A model generated the notes under the pieces. It was not told the DNA's origin. It did no database searches and saw only the letters and a list, made by a program, of their open reading frames with translations. DNA of 64,000 bases from Roseateles violae (lineage in GTDB: Bacteria > Pseudomonadota > Gammaproteobacteria > Burkholderiales > Burkholderiaceae_C): contig NZ_JAUHHC010000002.1 of assembly GCF_030410485.1 (NCBI RefSeq), positions 620,001 to 684,000 on the forward strand. The letters are read 5' to 3'. Positions 1-7,735 of the stretch are shown here, one piece after another. Numbering within the stretch: position 1 is the stretch's first letter; each line of letters starts with the position of its first letter. The position numbers were made by a program, and so were the translations under genes.

Positions 1-458
1 AGTACAACCCGGCGCGTCAGCAGCCGCTGGCCGATGTGAAGCCCAAGGTGCGCGAACAGCTGGTGCGCAAGCTGGCGATCGCGCAGGCCGTCAAGGCCGG
101 CCAGGAGCGCCTGGCGCAATTGCAGAAGGGCGGCGACGGCGCCGGCCTCGCGGCGCCCATCGTCATCTCGCGCGCCAAGCCGGAGCAGCTATCGCGCAAG
201 GTGCTCGAGGGTATCCTCGCGGCCGACGCGAGCAAGCTGCCGGCCTTCGTCGGCATCGACAGCGGCGAGGGCGTCTATGTCGTCGCCCGCATCGACAAGC
301 TGCTGCCGCGCGACCCGGCCGTCGTCGACGCGCAGCGCATGGCCCAGCAATACGCGCAGGCCTGGAGCAATGCCGAGGCACGCGCCTATTACGATGCGCT
401 GAAGACCCATTACAAGGCGGTGATCAAGGCGCCGGCCGCCGCCGCCTCGGCGCCCTGA
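1..458 (+). CDS. ppiD: C-terminal part of periplasmic peptidyl-prolyl isomerase PpiD (5' end outside window)
   Basis: Only the last 151 codons are present; the reading frame is open from base 3. The fragment begins in an alpha-helical stretch rich in Lys, Gln and Ala (VREQLVRKLA, QAVKAGQERL), followed by a SurA_N/PpiD-type C-terminal segment with the GVYVVARIDKLLP strand and a final helix ending in a low-complexity APAAAASAP tail. In Burkholderiales PpiD is a membrane-anchored periplasmic foldase chaperone that helps outer-membrane proteins leave the Sec translocon, and a tRNA gene downstream of it is a common arrangement. The parvulin domain and the N-terminal anchor are not visible, so the family call rests on the tail and the context. 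Confidence 0.72.
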   Translation, partial: YNPARQQPLADVKPKVREQLVRKLAIAQAVKAGQERLAQLQKGGDGAGLAAPIVISRAKPEQLSRKVLEGILAADASKLPAFVGIDSGEGVYVVARIDKLLPRDPAVVDAQRMAQQYAQAWSNAEARAYYDALKTHYKAVIKAPAAAASAP

Positions 459-498
459 TCGCGTGGCCGAACGGCGTCGTGAATAAAATTTGAACTGT

Positions 499-530
499 TT
501 GGTTCTAGGCCGCTAAAAGCGGTCTATAAT
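499..530 (+). promoter_or_regulatory. Promoter of tRNA-His
   Basis: A perfect TATAAT stands at 525-530, which would start transcription near 537, a few bases before the tRNA. A TTGGTT at 499-504 is the best -35 candidate, with a 20-base spacer. A small hairpin (CCGCT/AGCGG, 510-522) lies between them. Confidence 0.55.
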
Positions 531-542
531 CGTAGGCTCTGC

Positions 543-619
543 GGTGGTTGTAGCTCAGTTGGTAGAGTCCAGGATTGTGATTCCTGTTGTCGTGGGTTCG
601 AGTCCCATCAGCCACCCCA
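543..619 (+). tRNA. tRNA-His (anticodon GTG), CCA encoded
   Basis: The 77-base sequence folds as a standard cloverleaf: acceptor stem GTGGTTG/CAGCCAC with the extra 5' G-1 (543) that is specific to tRNA-His, D arm with AGCTCAGTTGGTAGAG, anticodon stem CAGGA/TCCTG around loop TTGTGAT with anticodon GTG at 577-579, T arm with GTTCGAG, and an encoded CCA at 617-619. The sequence is close to E. coli tRNA-His. Confidence 0.97.
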
Positions 620-632
620 ACAAATCCCCTTA

Positions 633-664
633 AGAATCAGGCGCCTAGGCGCCTGATTCTGTTT
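633..664 (+). terminator. Palindromic terminator after tRNA-His
   Basis: Bases 633-660 are a perfect 28-base palindrome (13-base arms AGAATCAGGCGCC / GGCGCCTGATTCT around TA), followed by GTTTT. It lies 13 bases after the tRNA CCA end, so it is well placed as a factor-independent terminator; the U-run is short. Confidence 0.7.
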
Positions 665-1019
665 TCGGGCATAGCTCTGGCATAAAAGAAGCTTCCAGCC
701 TCGCAGCCCCTTGAGTTTGCGGTAGCGCGTCGCATGTGGCGGCTAGGTGCAGTTCCACGCGACAGCCCGCCGGAATGATTCATGTGTGGCCGTTGCGCCC
801 ATTGCCGGAAGCACGCGAGGCGCGGCACGTGATCGGCGGTTTCTGAAGCGGTAACCCCGATTGCCGACTTGAGTGCTTGCACGGCTGCCACGCAAATCAA
901 GACTGGCTCGCCGTGTCGATCGGACCGGATGGCCAAGTACAACCGCCGCCACAACCGGCCGTTCGACGAGGCTATCGAGTGCGCCTCTTTCTCGCATGCA
1001 GGCGGTGCCGCCGCTGATC
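665..1019. other. Gene-free stretch after tRNA-His
   Basis: About 355 bases with no reading frame that resembles a protein, no RNA gene and no repeat of the tRNA 3' end that would mark an integrated element. Confidence 0.5.
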
Positions 1020-1637
1020 TCATCCGCTGCAGTGCATCATGTCTGTCGCATCGGTGCAGCGTATTACCGCAGCTACCGTTTCAATGTCTTTGAGCGCTGC
1101 ACGATGCGCGTCATCGTTGAACGCCGCGCAACCATCGCAGAGCACGTACGTGTCGAAATCTCGCGCATGGGCATCCCGCACGGTGCTGGCGACTCCGCCG
1201 TTGGTGACGATCCCGCAAACAAAGACGGCTTCGACACCAGCACGGCGCAGCACCCACTCAAGCTGGGTGTTGAAGAACGCCGAATAGGCCACCTTGTCGA
1301 CGGACACATCGACATGAGGTTCGAGTGGTGGAACCACCGCATGGCCTGAACTCCCCGGCGAGAAATCGCCACGCTTCAGAAATGGACGCAGCGCCTTCAA
1401 ATGGCTGGAAACCATCGGCTCCCCGCGCGCGTTTGGCCACAGCGTGAAGCGGCTGCAGACAACCAGTCCGCCGGCCTGCTTGAAAGCCTGCGCCACGGGC
1501 GCGACGCGCTGCGGCAATTGCAGGGCCGCTGCGGACACCGCCCCGCCGCGCGCGTAGGCGCCATCCGGTGCGAGAAAGTCGTTCTGCAGATCGACGATCA
1601 GCAGGGCGCTATGGCGGGGGTTGGGAATCCGGTTCAT
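1020..1637 (-). CDS. Isochorismatase-family hydrolase with Gly in place of the catalytic Cys
   Basis: This 205-residue protein has the isochorismatase/cysteine hydrolase fold. The strand with catalytic Asp is LLIVDLQNDF (D16), the Lys is in VDKVAYSAF (K115), and the third motif reads CGIVTNGGVAST. In nicotinamidases and maleamate amidohydrolases the seventh position of that motif is a nucleophilic Cys (GxxTxxCV); here it is Gly148. In the family, loss of this Cys is known for true isochorismatases (EntB, PhzD), which hydrolyse a vinyl ether without a covalent intermediate. The gene lies 7 bases after the GntR regulator on the same strand, so both are probably cotranscribed and part of the catabolic cluster at 1-11 kb. 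Substrate not known; an amidase role like NicF is doubtful without the Cys. Confidence 0.8.
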   Translation of the reverse strand: MNRIPNPRHSALLIVDLQNDFLAPDGAYARGGAVSAAALQLPQRVAPVAQAFKQAGGLVVCSRFTLWPNARGEPMVSSHLKALRPFLKRGDFSPGSSGHAVVPPLEPHVDVSVDKVAYSAFFNTQLEWVLRRAGVEAVFVCGIVTNGGVASTVRDAHARDFDTYVLCDGCAAFNDDAHRAALKDIETVAAVIRCTDATDMMHCSG

Positions 1638-1644
1638 CTTCTCG

Positions 1645-2418
1645 TCAAATAAGGGTCGACAGTTCCTTGCCGATCCACACGCGGGTCATGTTCTCGTCCT
1701 TGGATCGGGACAGTTGCATTTCGTATTCGTATCGGTCCGGTCTATAAAGGCCCTGCAGCCACTGCACCGGTTTGTCGTCGCCGTCGAACAGCACGCGGCT
1801 CACGGCCAGCAGCGCCGAGCCCACCGGCACGCCGAGGTGGCGGGCAACCTCGCTGTCGGCTTGCCGGGCGGAGACCGTCTGGCTGGCGCGCGTGATCGTC
1901 AGGCCGCTCTCCTCCAGCAGCGACAACAGCGGCTTGCGCTCGAGCTGACGGCGCGTCAAGCCGCGCGAATGGGCCGCCGGAACCCAGGCCACGATGTACG
2001 AGACAGGCCCGTCGCGCGTGCTACGCACGCGCGCGGTGCGCAGCACCTCGGCGCCCGCGGTCAGTCGCAGCGCCCTGGCCACGGGATCGGTCGCCGCGAT
2101 CAGTTCATGCTCCAGCACCTGCACCGTCGTCTCGTGGTGCAGGGCGACCAGACTGTCGAGCAGGCCGTGAGGCTGGCCTGCGGCCTGCGATGTCGGCGAA
2201 GGCGGGATTCGCCGTGTCCCGCGCCCGGCCGAACGCTCGATCAGGCCCTCGTCCGACAGGGTGCCCAGCGCCTTGCGAATGGTGGCCCGCGACACCGCGA
2301 ACTCTTCCATCAGCTCGATCTCTCCGGGCACGGCCGCGTCGTACAGGCCTTCGGCAAGCCGCTGTTTGAGCACCAGATAGACCCGGTGGTATTTGGGGAG
2401 TGGCATGAACTCCTTCAT
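1645..2418 (-). CDS. GntR-family (HutC subfamily) transcriptional regulator
   Basis: The 257-residue protein has an N-terminal winged helix (about residues 5-70; IELMEEFAVSRATIRKAL is the helix-turn-helix) and a C-terminal UTRA ligand-binding domain (about 90-240). UTRA regulators usually repress genes for uptake or breakdown of the small molecule they bind. It is transcribed away from the TctC-type gene and the catabolic genes, with an inverted repeat in the gap, which points to local control of this cluster. The first ATG is at 2418; a second ATG at 2406 has AAGGAG only three bases upstream, so the start may be 4 residues shorter. Confidence 0.88.
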   Translation of the reverse strand: MKEFMPLPKYHRVYLVLKQRLAEGLYDAAVPGEIELMEEFAVSRATIRKALGTLSDEGLIERSAGRGTRRIPPSPTSQAAGQPHGLLDSLVALHHETTVQVLEHELIAATDPVARALRLTAGAEVLRTARVRSTRDGPVSYIVAWVPAAHSRGLTRRQLERKPLLSLLEESGLTITRASQTVSARQADSEVARHLGVPVGSALLAVSRVLFDGDDKPVQWLQGLYRPDRYEYEMQLSRSKDENMTRVWIGKELSTLI

Positions 2419-2434
2419 GGCGCGATTGTCAACA

Positions 2435-2460
2435 TGTACTATTGTCCTATCATAAGTACA
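2435..2460. promoter_or_regulatory. Candidate operator of the GntR regulator
   Basis: TGTACT (2435-2440) and AGTACA (2455-2460) form an inverted repeat separated by 14 bases, in the 138-base gap between the divergent GntR and TctC genes. It covers the region 17-42 bases upstream of the GntR start. A role as autoregulatory site is inferred. Confidence 0.45.
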
Positions 2461-2556
2461 AATACGGTTTCGCAGATTTTCAGGCGCGCTGATGATGCGC
2501 ACCAGGGCTCGATGCCGGGGTGCGGCAAGCCTGATACCAAAGACTATTGGAGCATG

Positions 2557-3546
2557 ATGAAACTCACCCGTTCGCTCGCTCGCCTGCAGCGTGCTTTCGT
2601 TCTCGGCTGCGCGGCTGTGCTGGCAGCTCAGGGCGCTCTCGCCCAGGAGGCCTACCCCTCGCGACCGGTGCGGCTGATCGTGCCGTTTGCGGCGGGCGGC
2701 ACGGCCGATGTGGTGGCCCGCGTCGTCGGGGCCAAGCTCGGCGAACGGCTGGGCCAGCCGGTCATCATCGAAAACCGCGGGGGCGCGGGTTCTATCACGG
2801 GGACCGACGCCGGCGCCAAGGCGCCGGCCGATGGCTACACCCTCACCATCACCAATGGCGCCGCCGTCACGACTGGTCCGCTTTTGGGGCAGCGCATGCC
2901 CTACAAGCCGCTGGAGGACTTCGTCCATGTCTTCCTGATCGGCACCTTCCCGAACATGCTGGTCGTGCGGACGGAGAGTCCGGCCAAGTCGCTGCAGGAC
3001 TTCCTGGCCCGGGCGCGCAAGGAGCGCAACGGCGTCAGCTGGGGCTCGGCCGGCGTCGGCTCGGCGGGCTATCTGGCCGGCGAGCTGCTGCAGCAGCTGG
3101 CGAAGGTGCCGATGGTGCATGTGCCCTACAAGGGCACGGGCCCGGCCATGAACGACCTGCTGGGCGGCACGATCGACGCGATGCTGACCAGCCCGGCGGT
3201 GGCGGCGCCGCACATCCGCTCGGGCAAGCTGCGGGCACTGGGCGTCAGCAGTTCCAAGCGGCTGAGCGACTTCCCCGACGTGCCGGCCATGCAGGAGGTG
3301 GTGCCCGGCGCGGTGGGCGACGCCTGGTTCGGCGTGTCGGTCCCGGCCAAGACGCCGCCTGCGATCGTCGAGCGCCTGCGGGCCGAACTCGAGCGCGTGC
3401 TGCGCGCGCCGGAGCTGCGATCGCAGCTGCACGAGGCCGGGCTGACGCCCGCCGCGCTGGGGCCGGTGGAGTTCGAGAAATTCCTGCGCCAGGAAGTCGC
3501 CAAGTGGACGCCGGTGATCCGCACAGCCAACATCAGCCTTGACTGA
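2557..3546 (+). CDS. Bug/TctC-family periplasmic solute-binding protein
   Basis: About 329 residues: a Sec signal peptide (basic N-terminus, then FVLGCAAVLAAQGALA before QEAYPSRPV) and the full Bug fold. Family signatures are PSRPVRLIVPFAAGG, IENRGGAGSITGTD, VPYKGTGPAMNDLLGGTID and a late PAKTPPAIVERL. These proteins bind carboxylates in the periplasm, usually for a TctAB transporter, but Burkholderiales carry many orphan copies; no TctA or TctB is nearby here. It heads the plus-strand catabolic series and is probably induced with it. ATG codons stand at 2554 and 2557; GGAG at 2549-2552 is better spaced for the second. Confidence 0.93.
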   Translation: MKLTRSLARLQRAFVLGCAAVLAAQGALAQEAYPSRPVRLIVPFAAGGTADVVARVVGAKLGERLGQPVIIENRGGAGSITGTDAGAKAPADGYTLTITNGAAVTTGPLLGQRMPYKPLEDFVHVFLIGTFPNMLVVRTESPAKSLQDFLARARKERNGVSWGSAGVGSAGYLAGELLQQLAKVPMVHVPYKGTGPAMNDLLGGTIDAMLTSPAVAAPHIRSGKLRALGVSSSKRLSDFPDVPAMQEVVPGAVGDAWFGVSVPAKTPPAIVERLRAELERVLRAPELRSQLHEAGLTPAALGPVEFEKFLRQEVAKWTPVIRTANISLD

Positions 3547-3561
3547 GCGAGGGGACGCGAT

Positions 3562-4329
3562 ATGAGTGTTGAATACGCATCGCGCGGGCTGATCGGACTG
3601 CTGACCCCGCAGGCCAACACCACGGTCGAGCCCGAGTTCTCGATCATGATGCCCCCCGGCTACGCCCACATCAACGCCCGACTGGTCAGCGCGCAGAAGA
3701 CCATCGAGGAGCGACTGCTGGACTATCTGCGCATCGCCGACCGCACGACGGAGCAGTTCGCCAATGCGCCGATCCAGGCGCTGGCCCTGGGCTGCACCGG
3801 CGCCTCCTATCTGGCCGGGGCCGAGGAAGAGGACCGGCTGCTGGCACGGCTGTCGGCCCTGCGCGGTGTGCCGGCCTTCACCGCCGCAAGCGCGGTCGTC
3901 GACTGCCTGTCCCGGATGGGCGCGCGGCGCATCGCCCTGGCCACGCCCTATCCGAAAGCCCTCACCGAGGCCAGCGTCGGCTACTGGGAGTCGCGCGGGC
4001 TGAGCGTCGTTGCCGAGGTCTCTTCGGCGCTCGATCATGCGCAGTTCCACCCGATCTACTCGCTGCGGGCACAGGCCGCCGGGCAACTGCTGGAGCGGCT
4101 GGCGCCGCTCGAGGGCATCGACGCGGTGGTGATGCTAGGCACCGGCATGCCCACGCTGGGCCCGCTGCTGCAGGCCAACCGGCGGCCCGGTCAGGTGCCG
4201 GTGCTCTCTTGCATGTTGTGCCTGGCCTGGAAGGCGGTGGAGCTGATCGAGCCCGGGCGCTTCCCGATCGACGGCTGGCTCAAGGGCACGCACTGGGCGC
4301 AGCGCCTGCATTCCGCCGTCGAAGACTGA
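3562..4329 (+). CDS. Asp/Glu racemase superfamily protein (maleate isomerase / arylmalonate decarboxylase-like)
   Basis: 255 residues with two Rossmann-like halves. The N-terminus GLLTPQANTTVEPEF is typical of the maleate isomerase/arylmalonate decarboxylase branch. The first catalytic Cys is present in LALGCTGASYLAG (C78). In the second half the motif that should hold the partner Cys reads VVMLGTGMPTLGP, so the second Cys is missing. Maleate isomerases and racemases need both; arylmalonate decarboxylase has only the second. The gene lies 15 bases after the TctC-type gene and ahead of the monooxygenase. A cis-trans isomerase for a maleate- or citraconate-type acid is the contextual guess; a decarboxylase is possible. 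Confidence 0.8.
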   Translation: MSVEYASRGLIGLLTPQANTTVEPEFSIMMPPGYAHINARLVSAQKTIEERLLDYLRIADRTTEQFANAPIQALALGCTGASYLAGAEEEDRLLARLSALRGVPAFTAASAVVDCLSRMGARRIALATPYPKALTEASVGYWESRGLSVVAEVSSALDHAQFHPIYSLRAQAAGQLLERLAPLEGIDAVVMLGTGMPTLGPLLQANRRPGQVPVLSCMLCLAWKAVELIEPGRFPIDGWLKGTHWAQRLHSAVED

Positions 4330-4400
4330 TCCGCCCCAGCGGAAGTCTCGTCGACCTCTTACATGTCCCAGGGTCGGGACAGCCAATCATCTCTACATCC

Positions 4401-5615
4401 ATGAGCATGCAATATTCCCGGAAACGGCGCGTCATCATCGTCGGGGGCGGACCGGTGGGTCTGACGGCCGCCATGCGGCTCGGTCATTTCGGCATCGAGG
4501 CCGTGGTGCTGGAATCGAACGCCGAGGTGCCGCGCGATCTGCGCGCCTCTACCTTCCACCCGCCGACGCTGGACATGCTGGACGCCTACGGCATTACGCC
4601 GCGCCTGATCGCGGCGGGCCTGGTGGCGCCGACCTGGCAGGTGCGCATGCACCAGAGCGGCGAATACGCGGAGTTCGACGTGTCCATCCTCAAGGATCAC
4701 AGCGCCCATCCCTACCGGCTGCAGTGCGAGCAATGGAAGCTGGCCGAGTTTCTGCTGGAACATATCGAGCAGAAGCTGCCCGGCATCGAGGTGCTGCGCG
4801 GTCACCGCCTGCTGTCACTGCGGCAGGACGAGGACGGGGTGGAGGCGCAGGCGGTCGATGCCAACGGCGAGCCGGTCGTGCTCAAGGGCGACTATCTGAT
4901 CGCGGCGGACGGCGCGCGCAGCGTCGTGCGCGCGGAGCTCGGCCTTGAGTTCGAAGGGCTGACCTTTCCCGAAACGACCGTGCTGGCCACCACCACGTTC
5001 CGCTTCCACGATCACCTCCCGAATCTGTCCTATATCAACTACTGCTGGACGGACGGCGGCACCTTCAGCCTGCTGCGCCTGCCCCAGCTGTGGCGCGTGA
5101 GCCTCTACGCGAGCGAGGGCGAGTCGGACGAGCAGGCCGCCTCGAAGGCCTCCGTGCTGACCAAGCTGCAGGCGATCTATCCGCGCGAGCAGCCCTACGA
5201 GGTGCTGGAGGTGCGTCCCTACCGCATCCATCAGCGTGTCGTGAAGAACTATGTGCATGGGCGGGTAGTGCTGGCCGGCGACGCCGCCCACATCAACAGT
5301 CCCAGCGGCGGCATGGGCATGAATGGCGGCATCCACGACGCCTTCAACCTGACCGACAAGCTGGCGCGCATCTATGCCGGCGAATCGCCGGAGCTGCTGC
5401 AGCTCTACGAGCGACAGCGCCGCCCCATTGCGATGAAGCATGTGCTGCAGCAGTCCGGTCGCAACCGGGCGCGCATGCAGGAACGCGACCCCGAAAAGCG
5501 GCGCGCTTCGCTGGCGGAGCTGCAGCGCAAGGCCGGCGACCGCGCGCTGGCGACCGAGTACCTGCTCGAGACCTCGATGATCGCCGGCCTTCGCGAGGCC
5601 GAGGCAATCCGCTGA
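4401..5615 (+). CDS. FAD-dependent aromatic-type monooxygenase
   Basis: A 404-residue single-component flavoprotein monooxygenase (FAD_binding_3). It shows the N-terminal dinucleotide motif VIIVGGGPVGLTAA (residues ~10-23), the DG motif AADGARSVVRAEL near residue 170-180, and the second FAD motif VVLAGDAAHINSPSGG near 290. Such enzymes use NAD(P)H and O2 to hydroxylate phenolic or pyridine rings, or to open certain N-heterocycles. There is no N-terminal transmembrane segment, so it is cytoplasmic. Start chosen at the ATG at 4401; a second ATG two codons on is equally possible. Substrate unknown; the neighbours suggest ring degradation to a short dicarboxylate. Confidence 0.87.
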   Translation: MSMQYSRKRRVIIVGGGPVGLTAAMRLGHFGIEAVVLESNAEVPRDLRASTFHPPTLDMLDAYGITPRLIAAGLVAPTWQVRMHQSGEYAEFDVSILKDHSAHPYRLQCEQWKLAEFLLEHIEQKLPGIEVLRGHRLLSLRQDEDGVEAQAVDANGEPVVLKGDYLIAADGARSVVRAELGLEFEGLTFPETTVLATTTFRFHDHLPNLSYINYCWTDGGTFSLLRLPQLWRVSLYASEGESDEQAASKASVLTKLQAIYPREQPYEVLEVRPYRIHQRVVKNYVHGRVVLAGDAAHINSPSGGMGMNGGIHDAFNLTDKLARIYAGESPELLQLYERQRRPIAMKHVLQQSGRNRARMQERDPEKRRASLAELQRKAGDRALATEYLLETSMIAGLREAEAIR

Positions 5616-5719
5616 CCCCCTGAATCCGCTATCCGGCGCCATGCCCCAGTGCGGGCAGGTCCCGTGTCGCGCTGCTTTCCCGACGACGACCCATCCATCA
5701 AAACACTGAGGAGACATCG

Positions 5720-6784
5720 ATGCGTTTCAAAATCGGCTTGATCGCCGCCGTCCTGGCCAGTTCCTTTGGCGCTGCGAACGCGCAGCAATCGTCCATCACG
5801 GTCTACGGCATCGTCGATGCCGGCGCGCGCTACGGCCAGGGCCTGGACAGCCGGAACCGGCCGATCGCGGACAGCACCAGCGGCCTGGCCAGCGGCGTGA
5901 GTCGCACCTCGCGCCTGGGATTCCGCGGCAGCGAGGACCTCGGCGACGGTCTCAGCGCCATCTTCAACTTCGAGCATGGCCTGAACCTGGACACCGGCGT
6001 GCAGGCCGACGCGGTCAAGTTCTGGGACCGCGCCAGCTATGTCGGCACCAAGGCTTCGTGGGGCACCCTGACCCTGGGCCGGCAGACCAATCTGATGGCC
6101 GACACGCTGGGCGCGATAGACCCGCTGAACATCCGCTACGCCGGCTACAACCCGAACGTGCAGTTCGCCTCGCTGTCGGCGCATGGCCACGGGCTGGAGT
6201 TCGGTTCGACCGGTTCCACCACGGGCTCCTACCGGCTGGACAACTCGGTGAAATACGCGCTGGATCTCGGTGCCTGGTCGCTGAAGGCGATGTACGGCTT
6301 TGGCGAAGGCTCCGGCGACAACAACAGCAGCAAGGGTCTGGGCGCCGGCTACCGCTCCGGCGCCTTCTCCGCGCAGGCGGCCTATATGAATCTGCAGGCC
6401 AACCAGCGGCGCGAACTCGATGCCTACATCGCCGGCGCGGCCTACTCCTTCTCCTGGGGACAGATCAGGGGAAGCTACGCGGGCAGCAAGGCGGATCTGA
6501 CGGCCACGACCACCGCCGAATACCGCACCGCCTCGCTGGGCGTGACGGCGCCGCTGCCCGGGGGGCTGGAACTGACGCTGAGCGCCTACGACGTCGAGCG
6601 CAAGCGCAGCGCGCAGAAGGACGATGGCTTCCTGCGCGGCATCGCCTTCCTCGACTACCCGCTCTCGCGTCGCACCATGGTCTATGCCGAGTTCGACCAC
6701 ACCCGCTGGCGCGATGGCTACCAGGGCGCGGGCAACCGGGACAAGGCCACCGGCCTGACCCTGGGCGTGTCGCACAACTTCTAA
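5720..6784 (+). CDS. Outer-membrane porin (Gram-negative porin family)
   Basis: 354 residues with a signal peptide (MRFKIGLIAAVLASSFGAANA), then the mature start QSSITVYGIVDAGARYG that is standard for Burkholderiales porins. Other signatures are SRLGFRGSEDLGDGLSAIF, the TLTLGRQTN strand leading to the constriction loop, and a C-terminal Phe after LGVSHN for Bam recognition. Length and strand pattern fit a 16-stranded trimeric barrel. GAGGAG at 5708-5713 gives a strong ribosome site. Placed inside the catabolic cluster, it probably admits the substrate across the outer membrane. Confidence 0.94.
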   Translation: MRFKIGLIAAVLASSFGAANAQQSSITVYGIVDAGARYGQGLDSRNRPIADSTSGLASGVSRTSRLGFRGSEDLGDGLSAIFNFEHGLNLDTGVQADAVKFWDRASYVGTKASWGTLTLGRQTNLMADTLGAIDPLNIRYAGYNPNVQFASLSAHGHGLEFGSTGSTTGSYRLDNSVKYALDLGAWSLKAMYGFGEGSGDNNSSKGLGAGYRSGAFSAQAAYMNLQANQRRELDAYIAGAAYSFSWGQIRGSYAGSKADLTATTTAEYRTASLGVTAPLPGGLELTLSAYDVERKRSAQKDDGFLRGIAFLDYPLSRRTMVYAEFDHTRWRDGYQGAGNRDKATGLTLGVSHNF

Positions 6785-6799
6785 GCCGATCGGGGGGGC

Positions 6800-7735
6800 A
6801 TGACGATGAAGACGACGCGCATCACGGTCAGCGAGGTCGGTCCGCGCGACGGCCTGCAGAGCATCGCCAGCGTGATGCCCACCGACGCCAAGAAGCGCTG
6901 GATCAGCGCGCTCTACGACGCCGGCCTGCGCGAGATCGAGGTCGGCTCCTTCGTGCCGGCGGCCGTGCTGCCGCAGCTGGCCGACACGCGCGAGCTGGTC
7001 GAGCATGCCCGCACGCTGCCCGGCCTGACGGTGGCCGTGCTGGTTCCCAATCTGCGCGGCGCCGAGGCGGCCGTGACCGCCGGCGCCCACAAGGTGACCA
7101 TTCCGCTGTCCTGCAGCGAAACGCACAGCCTGAAGAACGTGAGGCGCACACATGCGCAGATGCTCGACGAGGTGCGCGCGATCGCCCGTCTGCTGGGCAG
7201 CCTGCCGCCGTCGCAGCGCCCGCACTTCGAGGGCGGCTTGTCGACGGCATTCGGCTGCACGCTCGAGGGGCTGGTGCCGCCCCGCCGCGTTGTCGAGCTG
7301 GCCGAGGCCCTGATCGCCGCCGGTTGCGACGAAGTGGGCCTGTCGGACACCACCGGCTATGCCGACCCGGCGCAGGTGCGCTCGCTGCTGCGCGCCGTGT
7401 GGGCGGCCGTGGGCCGCGAGCGGCTCAAGGGCATCCATCTGCACAACACCCGCGGCCTGGGCCTGGCGAACGCGCTGGCCGCGCTGGACCTGGGCATCAC
7501 GACGCTGGACGCTTCGCAAGGGGGCCTGGGCGGCTGCCCCTTTGCGCCCGGGGCCAGCGGCAATATCGTCACCGAAGACCTGGTGTTCATGCTCGAGGCC
7601 ATGGGCCTGGACACCGGCATCGATTTCGCCGGCCTGCTGGCCGCGCGCGCCGTGCTGGCCGCCGCGCTGCCGGCAGAACCGCTTTACGGCATGGTGCCGC
7701 TCGCCGGACTGCCCAAGACTTTCGTTCAGACATGA
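6800..7735 (+). CDS. HMG-CoA lyase-family enzyme (acyl-CoA retro-Claisen lyase)
   Basis: 311 residues, an HMGL-like TIM barrel. Seen motifs: SEVGPRDGLQSI with the catalytic Arg-Asp pair, SCSETHSLKN, STAFGCTLEG, LHNTRGLGLAN for metal binding and the Cys loop GGLGGCPFAPGASGN. Classical HMG-CoA lyase has HxHDT where this protein has HLHNT, which suggests a different hydroxyacyl-CoA. Its stop overlaps the start of the CoA-transferase gene by four bases, so the two are translationally coupled. With a CoA-transferase and a hydro-lyase beside it, cleavage of a citramalyl-CoA- or malyl-CoA-type ester to acetyl-CoA and an oxoacid is the best inference. Confidence 0.88.
   Translation: MTMKTTRITVSEVGPRDGLQSIASVMPTDAKKRWISALYDAGLREIEVGSFVPAAVLPQLADTRELVEHARTLPGLTVAVLVPNLRGAEAAVTAGAHKVTIPLSCSETHSLKNVRRTHAQMLDEVRAIARLLGSLPPSQRPHFEGGLSTAFGCTLEGLVPPRRVVELAEALIAAGCDEVGLSDTTGYADPAQVRSLLRAVWAAVGRERLKGIHLHNTRGLGLANALAALDLGITTLDASQGGLGGCPFAPGASGNIVTEDLVFMLEAMGLDTGIDFAGLLAARAVLAAALPAEPLYGMVPLAGLPKTFVQT

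Noticed and set aside
543-619. tRNA-His as attachment site of a genomic island
   Set aside because: No integrase gene and no second copy of the tRNA 3' end was seen in the window.
1645-4086. One long minus-strand open frame extending the GntR gene upstream by more than 500 codons
   Set aside because: Upstream of 2418 it is antisense to the TctC-type and racemase-type genes and has no domain pattern; only the part from 2418 is GntR.
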